This document shows, in pieces, positions 1 through 8,399 of a stretch of 54,576 nt of DNA. Origin of the DNA: Sphingomonadales bacterium (GTDB taxonomy: Bacteria; Pseudomonadota; Alphaproteobacteria; Sphingomonadales; Kordiimonadaceae). The stretch is taken from NCBI GenBank assembly GCA_011088215.1, contig JAALKD010000018.1, forward strand, positions 1 through 54,576, read 5' to 3'. Both the position numbers and the translations under genes were made by a program. The notes under the pieces are model-generated. The model searched no databases. It worked only from the letters and a program-made list of their open reading frames with translations, and was not told the origin of the DNA. Numbering within the stretch: position 1 is the stretch's first letter; each line of letters begins with the position of its first letter.

Positions 1-648
1 TTCGTCGCTACTGCCTGCGGGGGCACGGTGCTGCACAATTCCAACAATACCGCCTGGCTTCAGTGCCTGATAAATCTCGGAAAAGGCCTGAGTGCGAGTG
101 CCGATTTTATCTTCGTATTTATTCAAATGGTGCATCGCCCGAAATAAAAGGAACGCATCAACGGTACCCTTTACCTCTTCAGGCATTTCTGTGAACAAAA
201 AACCATTAACTTTGGTTTTGCCTTCGCCGCGCCACGCCGTTGCCTCCTCAACATAGGTCTTGGGCCAAGCCTGATAGCGCGCCATTCGTTCGGGGTCATC
301 TGCATAATCCAATGCCCGGTGCGCCATTGAATAGCTGACTCCAATCAAGCCTCCTTCATCGCCTAAATATGGTAGCAAAATGTTGCTGTAGTAGCTGCCT
401 GCAAGCGTATCGGCCACTATCATACCTGGTTTTACGCCCAGAAATTCCATAGTTTCCTTGGGGTGGCGATATTTGTAGCGTGCCTGAACTTCTGCTGGTT
501 GCGCCGCCAGAACAGCTTCCAGTTTGGCAGACGCTGCATCAACAACCGCGCCTTTCTCTGTTGTATCGCCTGTGTCGCCAGAATTTCCGCATGCTGTAGT
601 CAGCAATACTGCAGCACCTACAAGCGTGCCGCGAAGTGTTTTGATCAT
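1..648 (-). CDS. Class I SAM methyltransferase-like lipoprotein (partial, runs off the left edge)
   Basis: The 216 codons present open with ATG at 648, preceded by a GGGAGGG ribosome site. The N-terminus is a lipoprotein signal peptide with the lipobox LLTTAC, so the mature protein should be membrane-anchored in the periplasm. The rest resembles the exported class I methyltransferase-like family: a segment around FLGVKPGMIVAD in the SAM-binding region, then an acidic/aromatic stretch, then LKPGGIVGIVQHRAP. The protein at 19144-19911 is a paralog with the same architecture (FLGVKHGMKVWD, LKPGGMYVIIEHQAP). The substrate is unknown, and methyltransferase activity in the periplasm is uncertain because SAM is cytoplasmic. 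The C-terminus is missing because the window ends. Confidence 0.8.
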   Translation of the reverse strand, partial: MIKTLRGTLVGAAVLLTTACGNSGDTGDTTEKGAVVDAASAKLEAVLAAQPAEVQARYKYRHPKETMEFLGVKPGMIVADTLAGSYYSNILLPYLGDEGGLIGVSYSMAHRALDYADDPERMARYQAWPKTYVEEATAWRGEGKTKVNGFLFTEMPEEVKGTVDAFLLFRAMHHLNKYEDKIGTRTQAFSEIYQALKPGGIVGIVQHRAPAGSSDE

Positions 649-699
649 ATAGCCCTCCCGATCAATTACTGTTTCATTCGGCGATTTTGCCTCACGCCG

Positions 700-714
700 G
701 GTCACCAAGTGACC
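700..714. promoter_or_regulatory. Inverted repeat GGTCACCAAGTGACC, candidate operator
   Basis: Two perfect 6-bp arms are separated by CAA, 52 bp upstream of the methyltransferase start. The 306-bp gap from 649 to 954 contains no gene that I recognise; this repeat is its only clear structure. An operator or a hairpin in the 5' leader of the minus-strand gene are both possible. Confidence 0.35.
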
Positions 715-954
715 AAAAATACCTTTAATTATTATGTGAACAATAGTTTAGCACTATTCCAACATTTAAGTCCCATAAATTAGGAACATATTTTCGTTAT
801 CTCGCCCTAAAAAGCCAACCTGCATTATTCTGCTAGTTTCATCGGATATTCATATCGTGCTATGCCAATTTAGTGCTCCATGGTATCTGGCTATACTAGG
901 TGACGCGGGGGGCAGCGACACCTGAATGTAGTAACCAGCGATGAGACTAGATTT

Positions 955-2886
955 TTGGATTTTCTGTTAATATCCTCACCAAACGTTGATGAATATGCAG
1001 CCAATATTCGTAAACGCCTGATATCGGCACCGTTGATGTGTCCCATTGATGGGCCGCTTGGTTTTTTTGAATTCAGCGGGCTATTTGTTGCCGCTAACGG
1101 GCACCAAACAAACGAAACAACCACCCTGTGCTATGACGGTTTCGGCATTGGTAGTGGCGCTGCCTTTTCATCCGGGTCTGTCGCCAGCCTTCCGATTGAG
1201 ACCGCAAATGCCTATCTGGATGCCTGCCTTGATCCGATAAACAACAACGCGTTACGCGGCGTATTTGCCCTCATGCGCTTTAACCCTCACACGAAGGCCT
1301 TTACAGTTGCTGCAGATCCACTGGCGCATTACCCCATCTTTATTTGCGGCCTGGGCGATACCCTGATTGTCAGCAATAATTGCTACCTTATTGAGCAAAC
1401 CGTTCATGCAATGGGCCTGGCACTTACCCGGTCCTCAAAGCTTGCGGCAACAAGTTGCGCGCTTGGCGTTGGTCTTGGCAACCGAACCGGCTTTCGCGAA
1501 GTTGTACTGATACCGCCGGGCCAACTGGTCACCGGTATCGGCCCAAATTGGCGCTTGGTGACCGCCGCAAAACAGCCGGAACTTAACACCACAACATACA
1601 ACGATTTGCTTGATTTGGCAGCAGACCGTTTGACCGATAGTTTATCCTCGATTGTCAGAAGCGGCAGGGACCAGAATGTTCATATTAAATTGGACGGTGG
1701 AATATATTCGCGGGTCCTCCTAGCCGCCGCTGTCGGCGCTGATGTGTCGAACCTCAAAGTTTCCCATTCTGAGCATCTTTCTTCGGACAGCGCAATCGTT
1801 TGCCAACTGGCAGAAAAATACAGCGCTGATCTGGCCTCGCAGACAGACGACAATCACCTAGATGATGCCGATGAAGTGGAAGCGGCGCGCATCCAGGCTT
1901 TCCGATCGCAGGGGTTACCTAATCTGTCTCAAACAATCCCAAAAACCACCCGCACAAAAACCGCATTCCGCATCCAAACTGACCGCCAACGGATGCGAGC
2001 TAACAGCTTGCAACATACAGCACCAAAAGCATTGTTTTGGTCCCGTCCTTTAATCGCACTCGGGAAGTTCTCATCCAATGATCCCATTTACGGCGCTTGC
2101 CTGGCTGCCTATTGGAAAGCTGGCACCAGCACCCACGCCAAAGTTGCCGTCAAATGGGCCTATCAGATTACTTCTCTTTTTAGCGCGCGGCATTCCTTGT
2201 TCCAAAAGCAGTTTCTGAGGACAGCAACAAATAACCTAATCGAGCAAATGCAAACCGCTAATGAGCAGACTTCGACGCTAGGCAACGACTATATCCAGCG
2301 CGACAGCAGGCGGCGAAACCTGGGGCTACAGCTACGCCAAAATAACCTGTTGTGTGGCTCATTTGACCCCTTGATCGACCCAATTTTAGCCAGCATTTTC
2401 AATCGTTTGCTTGCGTTTCAAAAAACTGAAGTTGGTTTTATCATTGACCTGATTGATCAAATGGGCGGCCGCGAAATGATCGAAGTCCCATTTACGCCCG
2501 ATGTTTTCGAAGGGGGCGGCGGAGACGTGCTCGCGGCAAAGCTCGGCGTGTCCAAAAAGAAGCTAATGCGGGAATCGGCCAAAATTTCGACAAATCCGGT
2601 GAACGCATTAAGCACTGATGTGGGGTTGGATCAGACCGAGGGTTTCCATGAACAACGGGAAACTACAAAAAATATTCTACCCGAGTTGGCCACGCTTGCG
2701 GCTGCCCTGCCTGCAGGCCATGAATGCTGGCAATATTTCCGCCGTGACAAATTGCTGACAGCTCTCAATGAGGAGACCATGTTCCTAAACGACACTGCAG
2801 GAACCACCCTTTTATCCGAGTTGCTACAAACCTTTATCTGGGCTGCATCAGCGGAGAAAAAAATCGGTGTCGAGAACCTCGCCTAG
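955..2886 (+). CDS. Degenerate asparagine-synthetase-like protein
   Basis: A 643-aa protein with the layout of asparagine synthase B-type enzymes. Residues about 95-210 resemble the N-terminal glutaminase fold (FALMRFNPHTKAF, DPLAHYPIFI, VLIPPGQLV). Residues about 225-330 resemble the ATP-pyrophosphatase domain. The catalytic features are missing: there is no Cys2 nucleophile, and the pyrophosphate loop expected as SGGxDS reads DGGIYS (residues 247-252). Later segments (SDSAIVCQLAEKYSADL, DPLIDPILASIFNRLLAF) fit the C-terminal helical part. The first usable in-frame start is TTG at 955; CTG at 922 is an alternative and no strong ribosome site is seen. It stands alone between divergent genes. 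It is either a non-catalytic paralog or an amidotransferase with altered chemistry. Family assignment is moderately sure; activity is unknown. Confidence 0.7.
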   Translation: MDFLLISSPNVDEYAANIRKRLISAPLMCPIDGPLGFFEFSGLFVAANGHQTNETTTLCYDGFGIGSGAAFSSGSVASLPIETANAYLDACLDPINNNALRGVFALMRFNPHTKAFTVAADPLAHYPIFICGLGDTLIVSNNCYLIEQTVHAMGLALTRSSKLAATSCALGVGLGNRTGFREVVLIPPGQLVTGIGPNWRLVTAAKQPELNTTTYNDLLDLAADRLTDSLSSIVRSGRDQNVHIKLDGGIYSRVLLAAAVGADVSNLKVSHSEHLSSDSAIVCQLAEKYSADLASQTDDNHLDDADEVEAARIQAFRSQGLPNLSQTIPKTTRTKTAFRIQTDRQRMRANSLQHTAPKALFWSRPLIALGKFSSNDPIYGACLAAYWKAGTSTHAKVAVKWAYQITSLFSARHSLFQKQFLRTATNNLIEQMQTANEQTSTLGNDYIQRDSRRRNLGLQLRQNNLLCGSFDPLIDPILASIFNRLLAFQKTEVGFIIDLIDQMGGREMIEVPFTPDVFEGGGGDVLAAKLGVSKKKLMRESAKISTNPVNALSTDVGLDQTEGFHEQRETTKNILPELATLAAALPAGHECWQYFRRDKLLTALNEETMFLNDTAGTTLLSELLQTFIWAASAEKKIGVENLA

Positions 2887-2905
2887 CCAGCCAGTGACCG
2901 CCGCT

Positions 2906-3625
2906 TCACTCGGCTGTGTCGTCCGGGGTTCCAGATAATGTTTTCTTGCCATTAAACATCGCAGAAATAATGCTGCCCTCGTGTCGATTTTCAGTCCATA
3001 CTACAGCACCAATATGCAAAATCAAAAGACTGAGAATCACGTAAAAATTACTCACATGAGTGTCTAAAAATGTACTTCTGAATGCCCGCATATCCTTGTA
3101 ATTTTCGGGGTCAACCAAGCTGCGATCGTAAGGAAGAATAGCCGACGGATCTACGCCAGGCGCTGCAACCCATTCAGCGATCATTCCACCAAAAGGTGGA
3201 TAATATATATCCGTACCCGCCAGCACCAAACCTGTAACTGCCTGGACTGTTAGAACTATTAACAACGCTGAAATAGCAAGCCTCCCCAGCGGATTGTGGC
3301 CAACATATGTGATTTTCTCGCCAGACATGTAAGCTTTGAACGCTGCCGCATAGCCTTTTCCAAATGGTAAAAGATTGCGCCAACGCGCATAGGGACCGCC
3401 GATAAACGCCCAAATCAATCGCCAAGCCAAATTAACAGCAAACACATACCCGGCGTAAACATGAACGGTCTTCAACAATATTTTTCCGTCATTGGTTGCA
3501 CCCAACGAACCGGCATTCAACAGTGCCACGCCGCAGGCAATCAAAACAAGAATTGCCAGCACGTTCACCCAATGAAAAATCCTGGTTGTCCGATCCCAAA
3601 CCCTATGCTCCGATAATGTCGCCAT
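2906..3625 (-). CDS. Cytochrome b561-family membrane protein
   Basis: A 239-aa integral membrane protein of the cytochrome b561 / Ni,Fe-hydrogenase cytochrome b superfamily. It begins with the characteristic WDRTTRIFHW and has about four hydrophobic helices (near residues 15-35, 50-75, 110-135 and 190-215). Histidines suitable for binding two b hemes are present: FHW, TVHVYAGY, DTHVSNF and LHIGAVVW. Such proteins pass electrons between quinol and periplasmic or soluble partners. The start at 3625 is chosen over 3649 because GAGGATGAGG lies just upstream and the family begins near here. No partner oxidoreductase gene is adjacent, so its electron donor cannot be named. Confidence 0.85.
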   Translation of the reverse strand: MATLSEHRVWDRTTRIFHWVNVLAILVLIACGVALLNAGSLGATNDGKILLKTVHVYAGYVFAVNLAWRLIWAFIGGPYARWRNLLPFGKGYAAAFKAYMSGEKITYVGHNPLGRLAISALLIVLTVQAVTGLVLAGTDIYYPPFGGMIAEWVAAPGVDPSAILPYDRSLVDPENYKDMRAFRSTFLDTHVSNFYVILSLLILHIGAVVWTENRHEGSIISAMFNGKKTLSGTPDDTAE

Positions 3626-3728
3626 GGCCTCATCCTCTATACCAATCATTCTTCGTTCGCGGTCAAACTAACAAATAATCCACAATTTAAACAAAAAAAA
3701 CACGCCACATACTCTTACCTCTCCATTC

Positions 3729-4196
3729 TCACGCAATCGAATCAAAAGGTTGTTTGAAGGTAAATGCCAGCGGTGATGGCCCTTCGGAGCGCAAAATTTC
3801 GAGCCTGTCGACCGCCTCACCGATTGTAGGAATATGTCCGGTTGGCACCCACCATAGAACGAAGTGGCTCCGCGCAGGCATTTTAAACCATTCCTTGCGT
3901 CGCGTCATAATGCCGGTGTGAGCAGATTTATAAGTAAATGCAAACAAGCTTTCCCGGTCTCGCCAAACCGACATATTGACGATTGTGCCATCACCGTAGG
4001 GGTTAAAACTCATGGCATCACCCACATCATCCTGCAGCCGCCAAACAAAACCATCTGCCACCTCGGCCAGCGCGTTAATTTCATCAAGGGCGTGGATGAA
4101 CGGCGTTACTTCGGGTGCATCGCGTGAGGTTAAAAACTCAGCGACATTAAGCTGCGCCAGTTGAAAAGCCGCGCCGTTATTTTTGTCTGAACCCAC
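3729..4196 (-). CDS. DUF3291 domain-containing protein
   Basis: A 155-aa cytoplasmic protein matching the DUF3291 family, which has an antibiotic-biosynthesis-monooxygenase-like fold. Recognisable blocks are FQLAQLNVAEFL near the N-terminus, DGFVWRLQDDVGDA, IVNMSVWRDRESLFAFTY, and HFVLWWVPTGHIPTIGEAV toward the end. The start is GTG at 4196 with AAAGGA eight bases upstream. It lies 14 bp after the TfoX-N gene on the same strand, so the two are probably co-transcribed. No biochemical function is established for the family. Confidence 0.85.
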   Translation of the reverse strand: MGSDKNNGAAFQLAQLNVAEFLTSRDAPEVTPFIHALDEINALAEVADGFVWRLQDDVGDAMSFNPYGDGTIVNMSVWRDRESLFAFTYKSAHTGIMTRRKEWFKMPARSHFVLWWVPTGHIPTIGEAVDRLEILRSEGPSPLAFTFKQPFDSIA

Positions 4197-4210
4197 CTGG
4201 AATTCCTTTG

Positions 4211-4615
4211 TTATTTCGTCTCTATTACCGCGGATCTGCGTTTCTTAGCGTGCTTTTTCTTCTTAGGCGGCTCTGTGTCAATGAAATCAAGCGCCAACGC
4301 GAGCCAATGCGCAAGCTGATCATCAGTTTCAAAACCAGCGGGCTCAACCAGCAGGATCGATTTCATGATCCGACCGGTAAAATCGCAGAGCCGAGCCTCG
4401 GGATTATCCAGCGCCGCTGCGGCGCGTACTTCTCCGCAGCGCACCATCAATTCGCCGACACCGCCTTTGGCTTGGCCTTCGCCGGAAATACCAACAGTCA
4501 TATGCCCATTGACCATAAAACACAGGCCGCCAAACATCTTGCGCTCTTCCCACTCGCGTTCCAATGCCAAAAAACCCATGCGGATGCGTGCAACCATATC
4601 CTCGTCAAATGCCAT
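4211..4615 (-). CDS. TfoX N-terminal domain protein
   Basis: A 134-aa protein with the TfoX/Sxy N-terminal fold; the diagnostic block is RKMFGGLCFMVNGHMTVGI. It lacks the C-terminal TfoX domain of the competence regulator Sxy, which is usual for short alphaproteobacterial homologs, so a role in competence should not be assumed. The tail is strongly basic (EPPKKKKHAKKRR), which could allow nucleic-acid contact. The start at 4615 fits the family; the open frame continues upstream to a GTG at 4654 that would add 13 residues. It forms a likely two-gene unit with the downstream DUF3291 gene. Given the uptake scars described elsewhere in this window, the presence of a TfoX-like gene is suggestive only. 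Confidence 0.8.
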   Translation of the reverse strand: MAFDEDMVARIRMGFLALEREWEERKMFGGLCFMVNGHMTVGISGEGQAKGGVGELMVRCGEVRAAAALDNPEARLCDFTGRIMKSILLVEPAGFETDDQLAHWLALALDFIDTEPPKKKKHAKKRRSAVIETK

Positions 4616-4798
4616 TCTAACTGCCCCAATTGTTACGGCTGTTGCTGAACTCACAGACTATAAGGCGTCCAGCAGGTAGCAGCAACGCCCACGACGGCAC
4701 AGCGAAATTTAATGCCTCTTAATGTCTGTTAAGAACCTCTTTGGCCTACGACTATTATCTATCACCAATTGACCGACACATGATCAAGGAGCCTGCCA

Positions 4799-5734
4799 AT
4801 GCTGAAAGTTTTTGTTGCCGCCGTGGCCGCCGTATTTTTGCTGGCCCCATCGGTGTTCGCGCAGGTTGGCCGCGGAATCACCGAACCAGTCGTGGCCGAA
4901 ATTTTCGTCGATGAACCTTTTCGCGGAACCGAAGGCATTACTTTCAACAATGAAGGCAGGCTTTTTGTCGCTGGGAACCGCGCAGTGTGGGAAGTAATGC
5001 TCAACGGCAGCAGCCGCAAGCTAACCGACTTGGATAGCAACCTGGGCCTGGCCGCCTTCGGCGAGCACGACATCCTTGCAGCAGATTTCGGACCCACCAA
5101 CGCATTCCGCCAACAACGCAACAATGACGGTGTTGTCTGGCGCATCACGCCGGAAGGCGAGAAAACGCCTTACATCACCGGCCTGGGTGACCCCAATGCA
5201 TTGATCGTACGCGATGATGGCTCGGTGCTGATATCTGATGATGCCACCAACGAAATTTTTGTCTTTGACGAAGAAAACGGGCTGCGGTTGTTCTCAACAG
5301 CGGTCAATCATCCCAACGGTATCGTGCTGTCTCATGACCGGAAAACCCTCTATGTGGCTCAGATTTTCAAAAGCATTCGGCCTGTCATCCGTGACGATAG
5401 CCTGTGGGCGATTGAATTGGGCGCTGATGGAAACCCTGCCCCAAAGGCACCAAAACTGGTGGCGCGCACTGGCCCCATGGCGGCAAATGACGGGCTGGCC
5501 ATTGATAAAGAAGGCAGAATTTACATCGCTGCCAACGGCCCAGCGGGAGAAGTGTGGCGCTACGACCCGGCAAGCGAGAACCTCACGCTAATTGCTGGAA
5601 ATATCCCTGGGGCTGCAAGCCTTGTGTTCGGGCGCGGCGAGTTTGACCGGAATTCGCTGTATGTCACCACCACATTCTCAGGCGGGCGGGGCGGGAAAAT
5701 ATACCGCGTTAAAACCGACACCACTGGGAAATAA
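4799..5734 (+). CDS. SMP-30/gluconolactonase-like secreted beta-propeller
   Basis: A 311-aa protein with a clear Sec signal peptide (LLAPSVFAQ, cleavage near residue 21). It has successive propeller blades of the SMP-30/gluconolactonase/LRE type: GTEGITFNNEGRLFVAGN, GDPNALIVRDDGSVLISD, HPNGIVLSHDRKTLYVAQ, ANDGLAIDKEGRIYIAANG and ASLVFGRGEFDRNSLYVTT. The family includes calcium-dependent lactonases, and conserved acidic and Asn positions in HPNG and ANDGL fit the metal site. The substrate is not predictable. A strong AAGGAG precedes the ATG at 4799. It converges with the DUF2207 gene, leaving 18 bp. Confidence 0.85.
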   Translation: MLKVFVAAVAAVFLLAPSVFAQVGRGITEPVVAEIFVDEPFRGTEGITFNNEGRLFVAGNRAVWEVMLNGSSRKLTDLDSNLGLAAFGEHDILAADFGPTNAFRQQRNNDGVVWRITPEGEKTPYITGLGDPNALIVRDDGSVLISDDATNEIFVFDEENGLRLFSTAVNHPNGIVLSHDRKTLYVAQIFKSIRPVIRDDSLWAIELGADGNPAPKAPKLVARTGPMAANDGLAIDKEGRIYIAANGPAGEVWRYDPASENLTLIAGNIPGAASLVFGRGEFDRNSLYVTTTFSGGRGGKIYRVKTDTTGK

Positions 5735-5752
5735 CATAGGCCTGCGACGCGT

Positions 5753-7414
5753 TTACCAGCCGCCACCGCCGCCTGAAAAACCCGAAGAGCCAGACGATGC
5801 GGGCGGCGACGACGCAGAAGCAATGGTGCTGGCCAAACTACCCGACACTGCACCAACAAAGGCGCGAGACCGAAACCTGGTAGAGCGCCGACCACGATAC
5901 CAGTGCGGTTGCTCGTACGCTTCCGCCTTACCTATTCGGCTCATGGCACTGTCGAATTGATCTGCCCATTCATTTTCCACATCAAGCGCGATGGCATAAG
6001 GCAAATATTCCTCAAAAATCTCTGGTGTTAGTTCAGGCGCATGATGGAAATTCAAACGACCTTTTTCTGCCACCTCCAAATAATCACGGAAACCCTCAAT
6101 CATATCGAGAATCTTGCGACCGTAACGGGTCCGCGCCTTCAGCAAGTATGCGAACACCAGACAAATGAGTATATAGAGGCCAATGAAAACAAAATGGGTC
6201 GGTGTTGGCTCATTGATAAACATTGCCAGTTCGGCAACAGCCGCAATTAATACCCCACCCACCAACAGATGCCTGTTCAAACTAAAAAATCTACCTTCAC
6301 CGTCTTTGAGCTTGGCGCAAAACTCAAGATAGCTTTCCCTGACGTCTTCAGAATGTTTACTGCCCATTGTTACGCTGTCGAAACCCCGAAACAGATATTT
6401 CGCCAATGTTTTTTCACCCGGTGAAAGGGCCACGGAGCCGCCAGTGCGTTCCAGCCGCACATCGTCGCCGGTCTGGTCGATGGTCAGATAACCCTTCACC
6501 GCCATATTTACGATCGCAGCAGTGTAGGCGGTGTGGTCTGCTCCCAATTTGCGGATCGACCTTGCCAACCCCGGTGAAATGCCTTCGGGCGGGCCGTAAC
6601 GCGCAATGATAGTACCGGCTTTGGGATCGCGACCGGCTTTGCTCCACGCAACGTAAAAATACGCCAGCAACAGCAACAGGCCAATGCTGCCGATGAACAC
6701 ATGCAGGTTATCGCGCAGAAACCGCTCGGCATTATCCATGCCTGTTGGACGGACGACAAAGCCAGCTGGCCATTCCAGCAGCATCGTAAAGCCCTGCTCG
6801 CGCCCTAGCGAGCGGTTCAATTGGTAAACCAGCATATTGTTCGCGATCCGCTCAGGTGTGATCTGCCATGCCTTTGAACCAAAACTGCCCGCATGCCCTT
6901 CTGCCCGGTCGATCACCGCGCCTTCGGGAACGCGCACGCTAACGGTCGCCGACTCTATGGGGAAGGCCCAGCCATGGCCAATGGCATTGAAATACAGCTC
7001 GTCAGTGGCCTCCAGATGAGTGACCTGCCATGTGGTTTCATACATGATTTCGTATGTATGTTCACCTCGACTGAGTATATGGTCCGCCGAGCCAATGCGC
7101 ACCCGTTTGCCGTTGGCATAATTTGAGACATCATATGGCTCGCTACTGCCACCTCGGCGCACAGACATCACTTTGAAACCGGCTTTGATGTTATTGCCGT
7201 ATTGGTCTTCATAGTCAGTAGGGAAGTCGCGGAAAATACCGCGCCTGATGTTTCGCCCTTCAGCGTTCACGGTTATGGTTTCGGTAATTTCAACCACCCC
7301 ATCGGCACGCACAACAATATTGCTGCTATAGGAGCGAATTTCCTCTGCGGCTGACAAGGGAACCGTAACAATTAACAAAACGAAGGCGAACACAGCTGAA
7401 AAGGCGGATTTCAT
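5753..7414 (-). CDS. DUF2207 membrane protein
   Basis: A 553-aa protein with a signal peptide (VTVPLSAAEE), an extracytoplasmic DUF2207 domain (NIVVRADGVVEITETITV, RGIFRDFPTDY, WAFPIESATVSVRVPEG), a membrane segment near residues 245-265, a cytoplasmic part, two further membrane segments near 395-440, and the typical glycine/serine-rich end (GFSGGGGGW). The start at 7414 has AGGAG upstream and begins the signal peptide; the open frame upstream is not needed. It follows lemA by 58 bp on the same strand. LemA and DUF2207 genes occur together in many bacteria; they are thought to work in the envelope, but the function is not established. Confidence 0.9.
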   Translation of the reverse strand: MKSAFSAVFAFVLLIVTVPLSAAEEIRSYSSNIVVRADGVVEITETITVNAEGRNIRRGIFRDFPTDYEDQYGNNIKAGFKVMSVRRGGSSEPYDVSNYANGKRVRIGSADHILSRGEHTYEIMYETTWQVTHLEATDELYFNAIGHGWAFPIESATVSVRVPEGAVIDRAEGHAGSFGSKAWQITPERIANNMLVYQLNRSLGREQGFTMLLEWPAGFVVRPTGMDNAERFLRDNLHVFIGSIGLLLLLAYFYVAWSKAGRDPKAGTIIARYGPPEGISPGLARSIRKLGADHTAYTAAIVNMAVKGYLTIDQTGDDVRLERTGGSVALSPGEKTLAKYLFRGFDSVTMGSKHSEDVRESYLEFCAKLKDGEGRFFSLNRHLLVGGVLIAAVAELAMFINEPTPTHFVFIGLYILICLVFAYLLKARTRYGRKILDMIEGFRDYLEVAEKGRLNFHHAPELTPEIFEEYLPYAIALDVENEWADQFDSAMSRIGKAEAYEQPHWYRGRRSTRFRSRAFVGAVSGSLASTIASASSPPASSGSSGFSGGGGGW

Positions 7415-7472
7415 GCGTATTTCTCCTGACAAGTGGTGGGAAACAACCGAACTAGAGTGAGGGGCGGAGACG

Positions 7473-8039
7473 CTAAAAAGAAACTTTGGGAGCTTCGGCC
7501 ACTGCGTCTGCCTCAGCTTCGTCCAGCTCAAAAAATTCTGCACGGGCGAAATTGAACCATCCGGCCACGATGTTGGAAGGAAACTCCTGCACCGCTACAT
7601 TCAACAGGCGTACATTACCGTTGTAGAACCGCCGTGCCTTCTGGATATGATCCTCAATGGCATGCAGTTTTTGCGAGAGGTCATTGAAATTGGTATTGGC
7701 TTTCAGTTCCGGATAAGCCTCAGAGACCGCTAACAGCTGCCTGAGCGCACCGGTCAGCATATTCTCGCTGCCTGCCTGCTCCGCTGGATTGCCGGTATTG
7801 GAAACAGCAGCCGTGCGGGCAGCAATAACATTCTCCAGGGTCTCGCTTTCGTGAGCGGCGTAGCCTTTGACTATTTCCACCAGATTGGGAATCAAATCAT
7901 AACGTCGTTTCATCTGAACACTGATGTCAGACCACGCCTCTTTTTTGCGAACCCGCAGGCCCACAAGTTTATTGTAGGTTGCCCCCACGTAAGACAGAGC
8001 AATCACCACAACTGCCAGCACAATATAAGATGTTTCCAT
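7473..8039 (-). CDS. lemA: LemA family protein
   Basis: A 188-aa protein with an N-terminal membrane anchor (residues 5-25) followed by the LemA helical domain. Signature blocks are YNKLVGLRVRKKEAWSDI, QMKRRYDLIPNLVEIVKGY, LRQLLAVSEAYPELKANTNF and ARRFYNGNVRLLNVAVQ. It is usually a periplasm-facing protein and is first in an apparent operon with the DUF2207 gene. The C-terminus is acidic. The role is unknown beyond the genetic linkage. Confidence 0.92.
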   Translation of the reverse strand: METSYIVLAVVVIALSYVGATYNKLVGLRVRKKEAWSDISVQMKRRYDLIPNLVEIVKGYAAHESETLENVIAARTAAVSNTGNPAEQAGSENMLTGALRQLLAVSEAYPELKANTNFNDLSQKLHAIEDHIQKARRFYNGNVRLLNVAVQEFPSNIVAGWFNFARAEFFELDEAEADAVAEAPKVSF

Positions 8040-8175
8040 GGTAAATTCCTCGCTTAATTTCCGAACGATAAGAAGGCTTAAATGCCTGCGATGGTGTGAG
8101 TGCCCAACACCCTATATGGGGGACCAATCCCTTATTTTCAAGCAGTTAGCAAATATTCCACGAACCCACGTCCCC

Positions 8176-8191
8176 GAAACAGGCCTGTTTC
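8176..8191. promoter_or_regulatory. Perfect 16-bp palindrome GAAACAGGCCTGTTTC
   Basis: It lies in the 360-bp divergent gap between lemA and the membrane-protein gene at 8400 and is fully self-complementary. It could be an operator for either gene. The gap holds no recognisable coding sequence; besides this palindrome it contains the CRP-like site at 8291-8306. Confidence 0.35.
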
Positions 8192-8290
8192 ATCTGTTAA
8201 TTCAGCGCTCCGTATAGTCATTAAAAACCAACAATAAATCGGCATTCTGGCTTGTGCAACATCCACCGAAAAATTCTAGAATGTTGGTCA

Positions 8291-8306
8291 TGTGATCATG
8301 ATCACA
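8291..8306. promoter_or_regulatory. CRP/FNR-type binding site TGTGATCATGATCACA
   Basis: A perfect 16-bp palindrome that matches the CRP consensus TGTGA-N6-TCACA exactly. It is centred about 100 bp upstream of the ATG at 8400, a position suited to class I activation of the membrane protein/endonuclease I pair. Whether the host has a CRP or only another family member cannot be seen here. Confidence 0.6.
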
Positions 8307-8399
8307 GCCATCTCGCACACTAGTTGTGTATATATTCCCTGAAAAGTTGTATTTAGAAGTGGGACGCACCGCAGGGTGCAATATTCGGGGAGAATTCAA

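Noticed and set aside
4208..4679. Plus-strand open frames over the TfoX-N gene
   Set aside because: They are antisense to a recognised domain and have no ribosome site.
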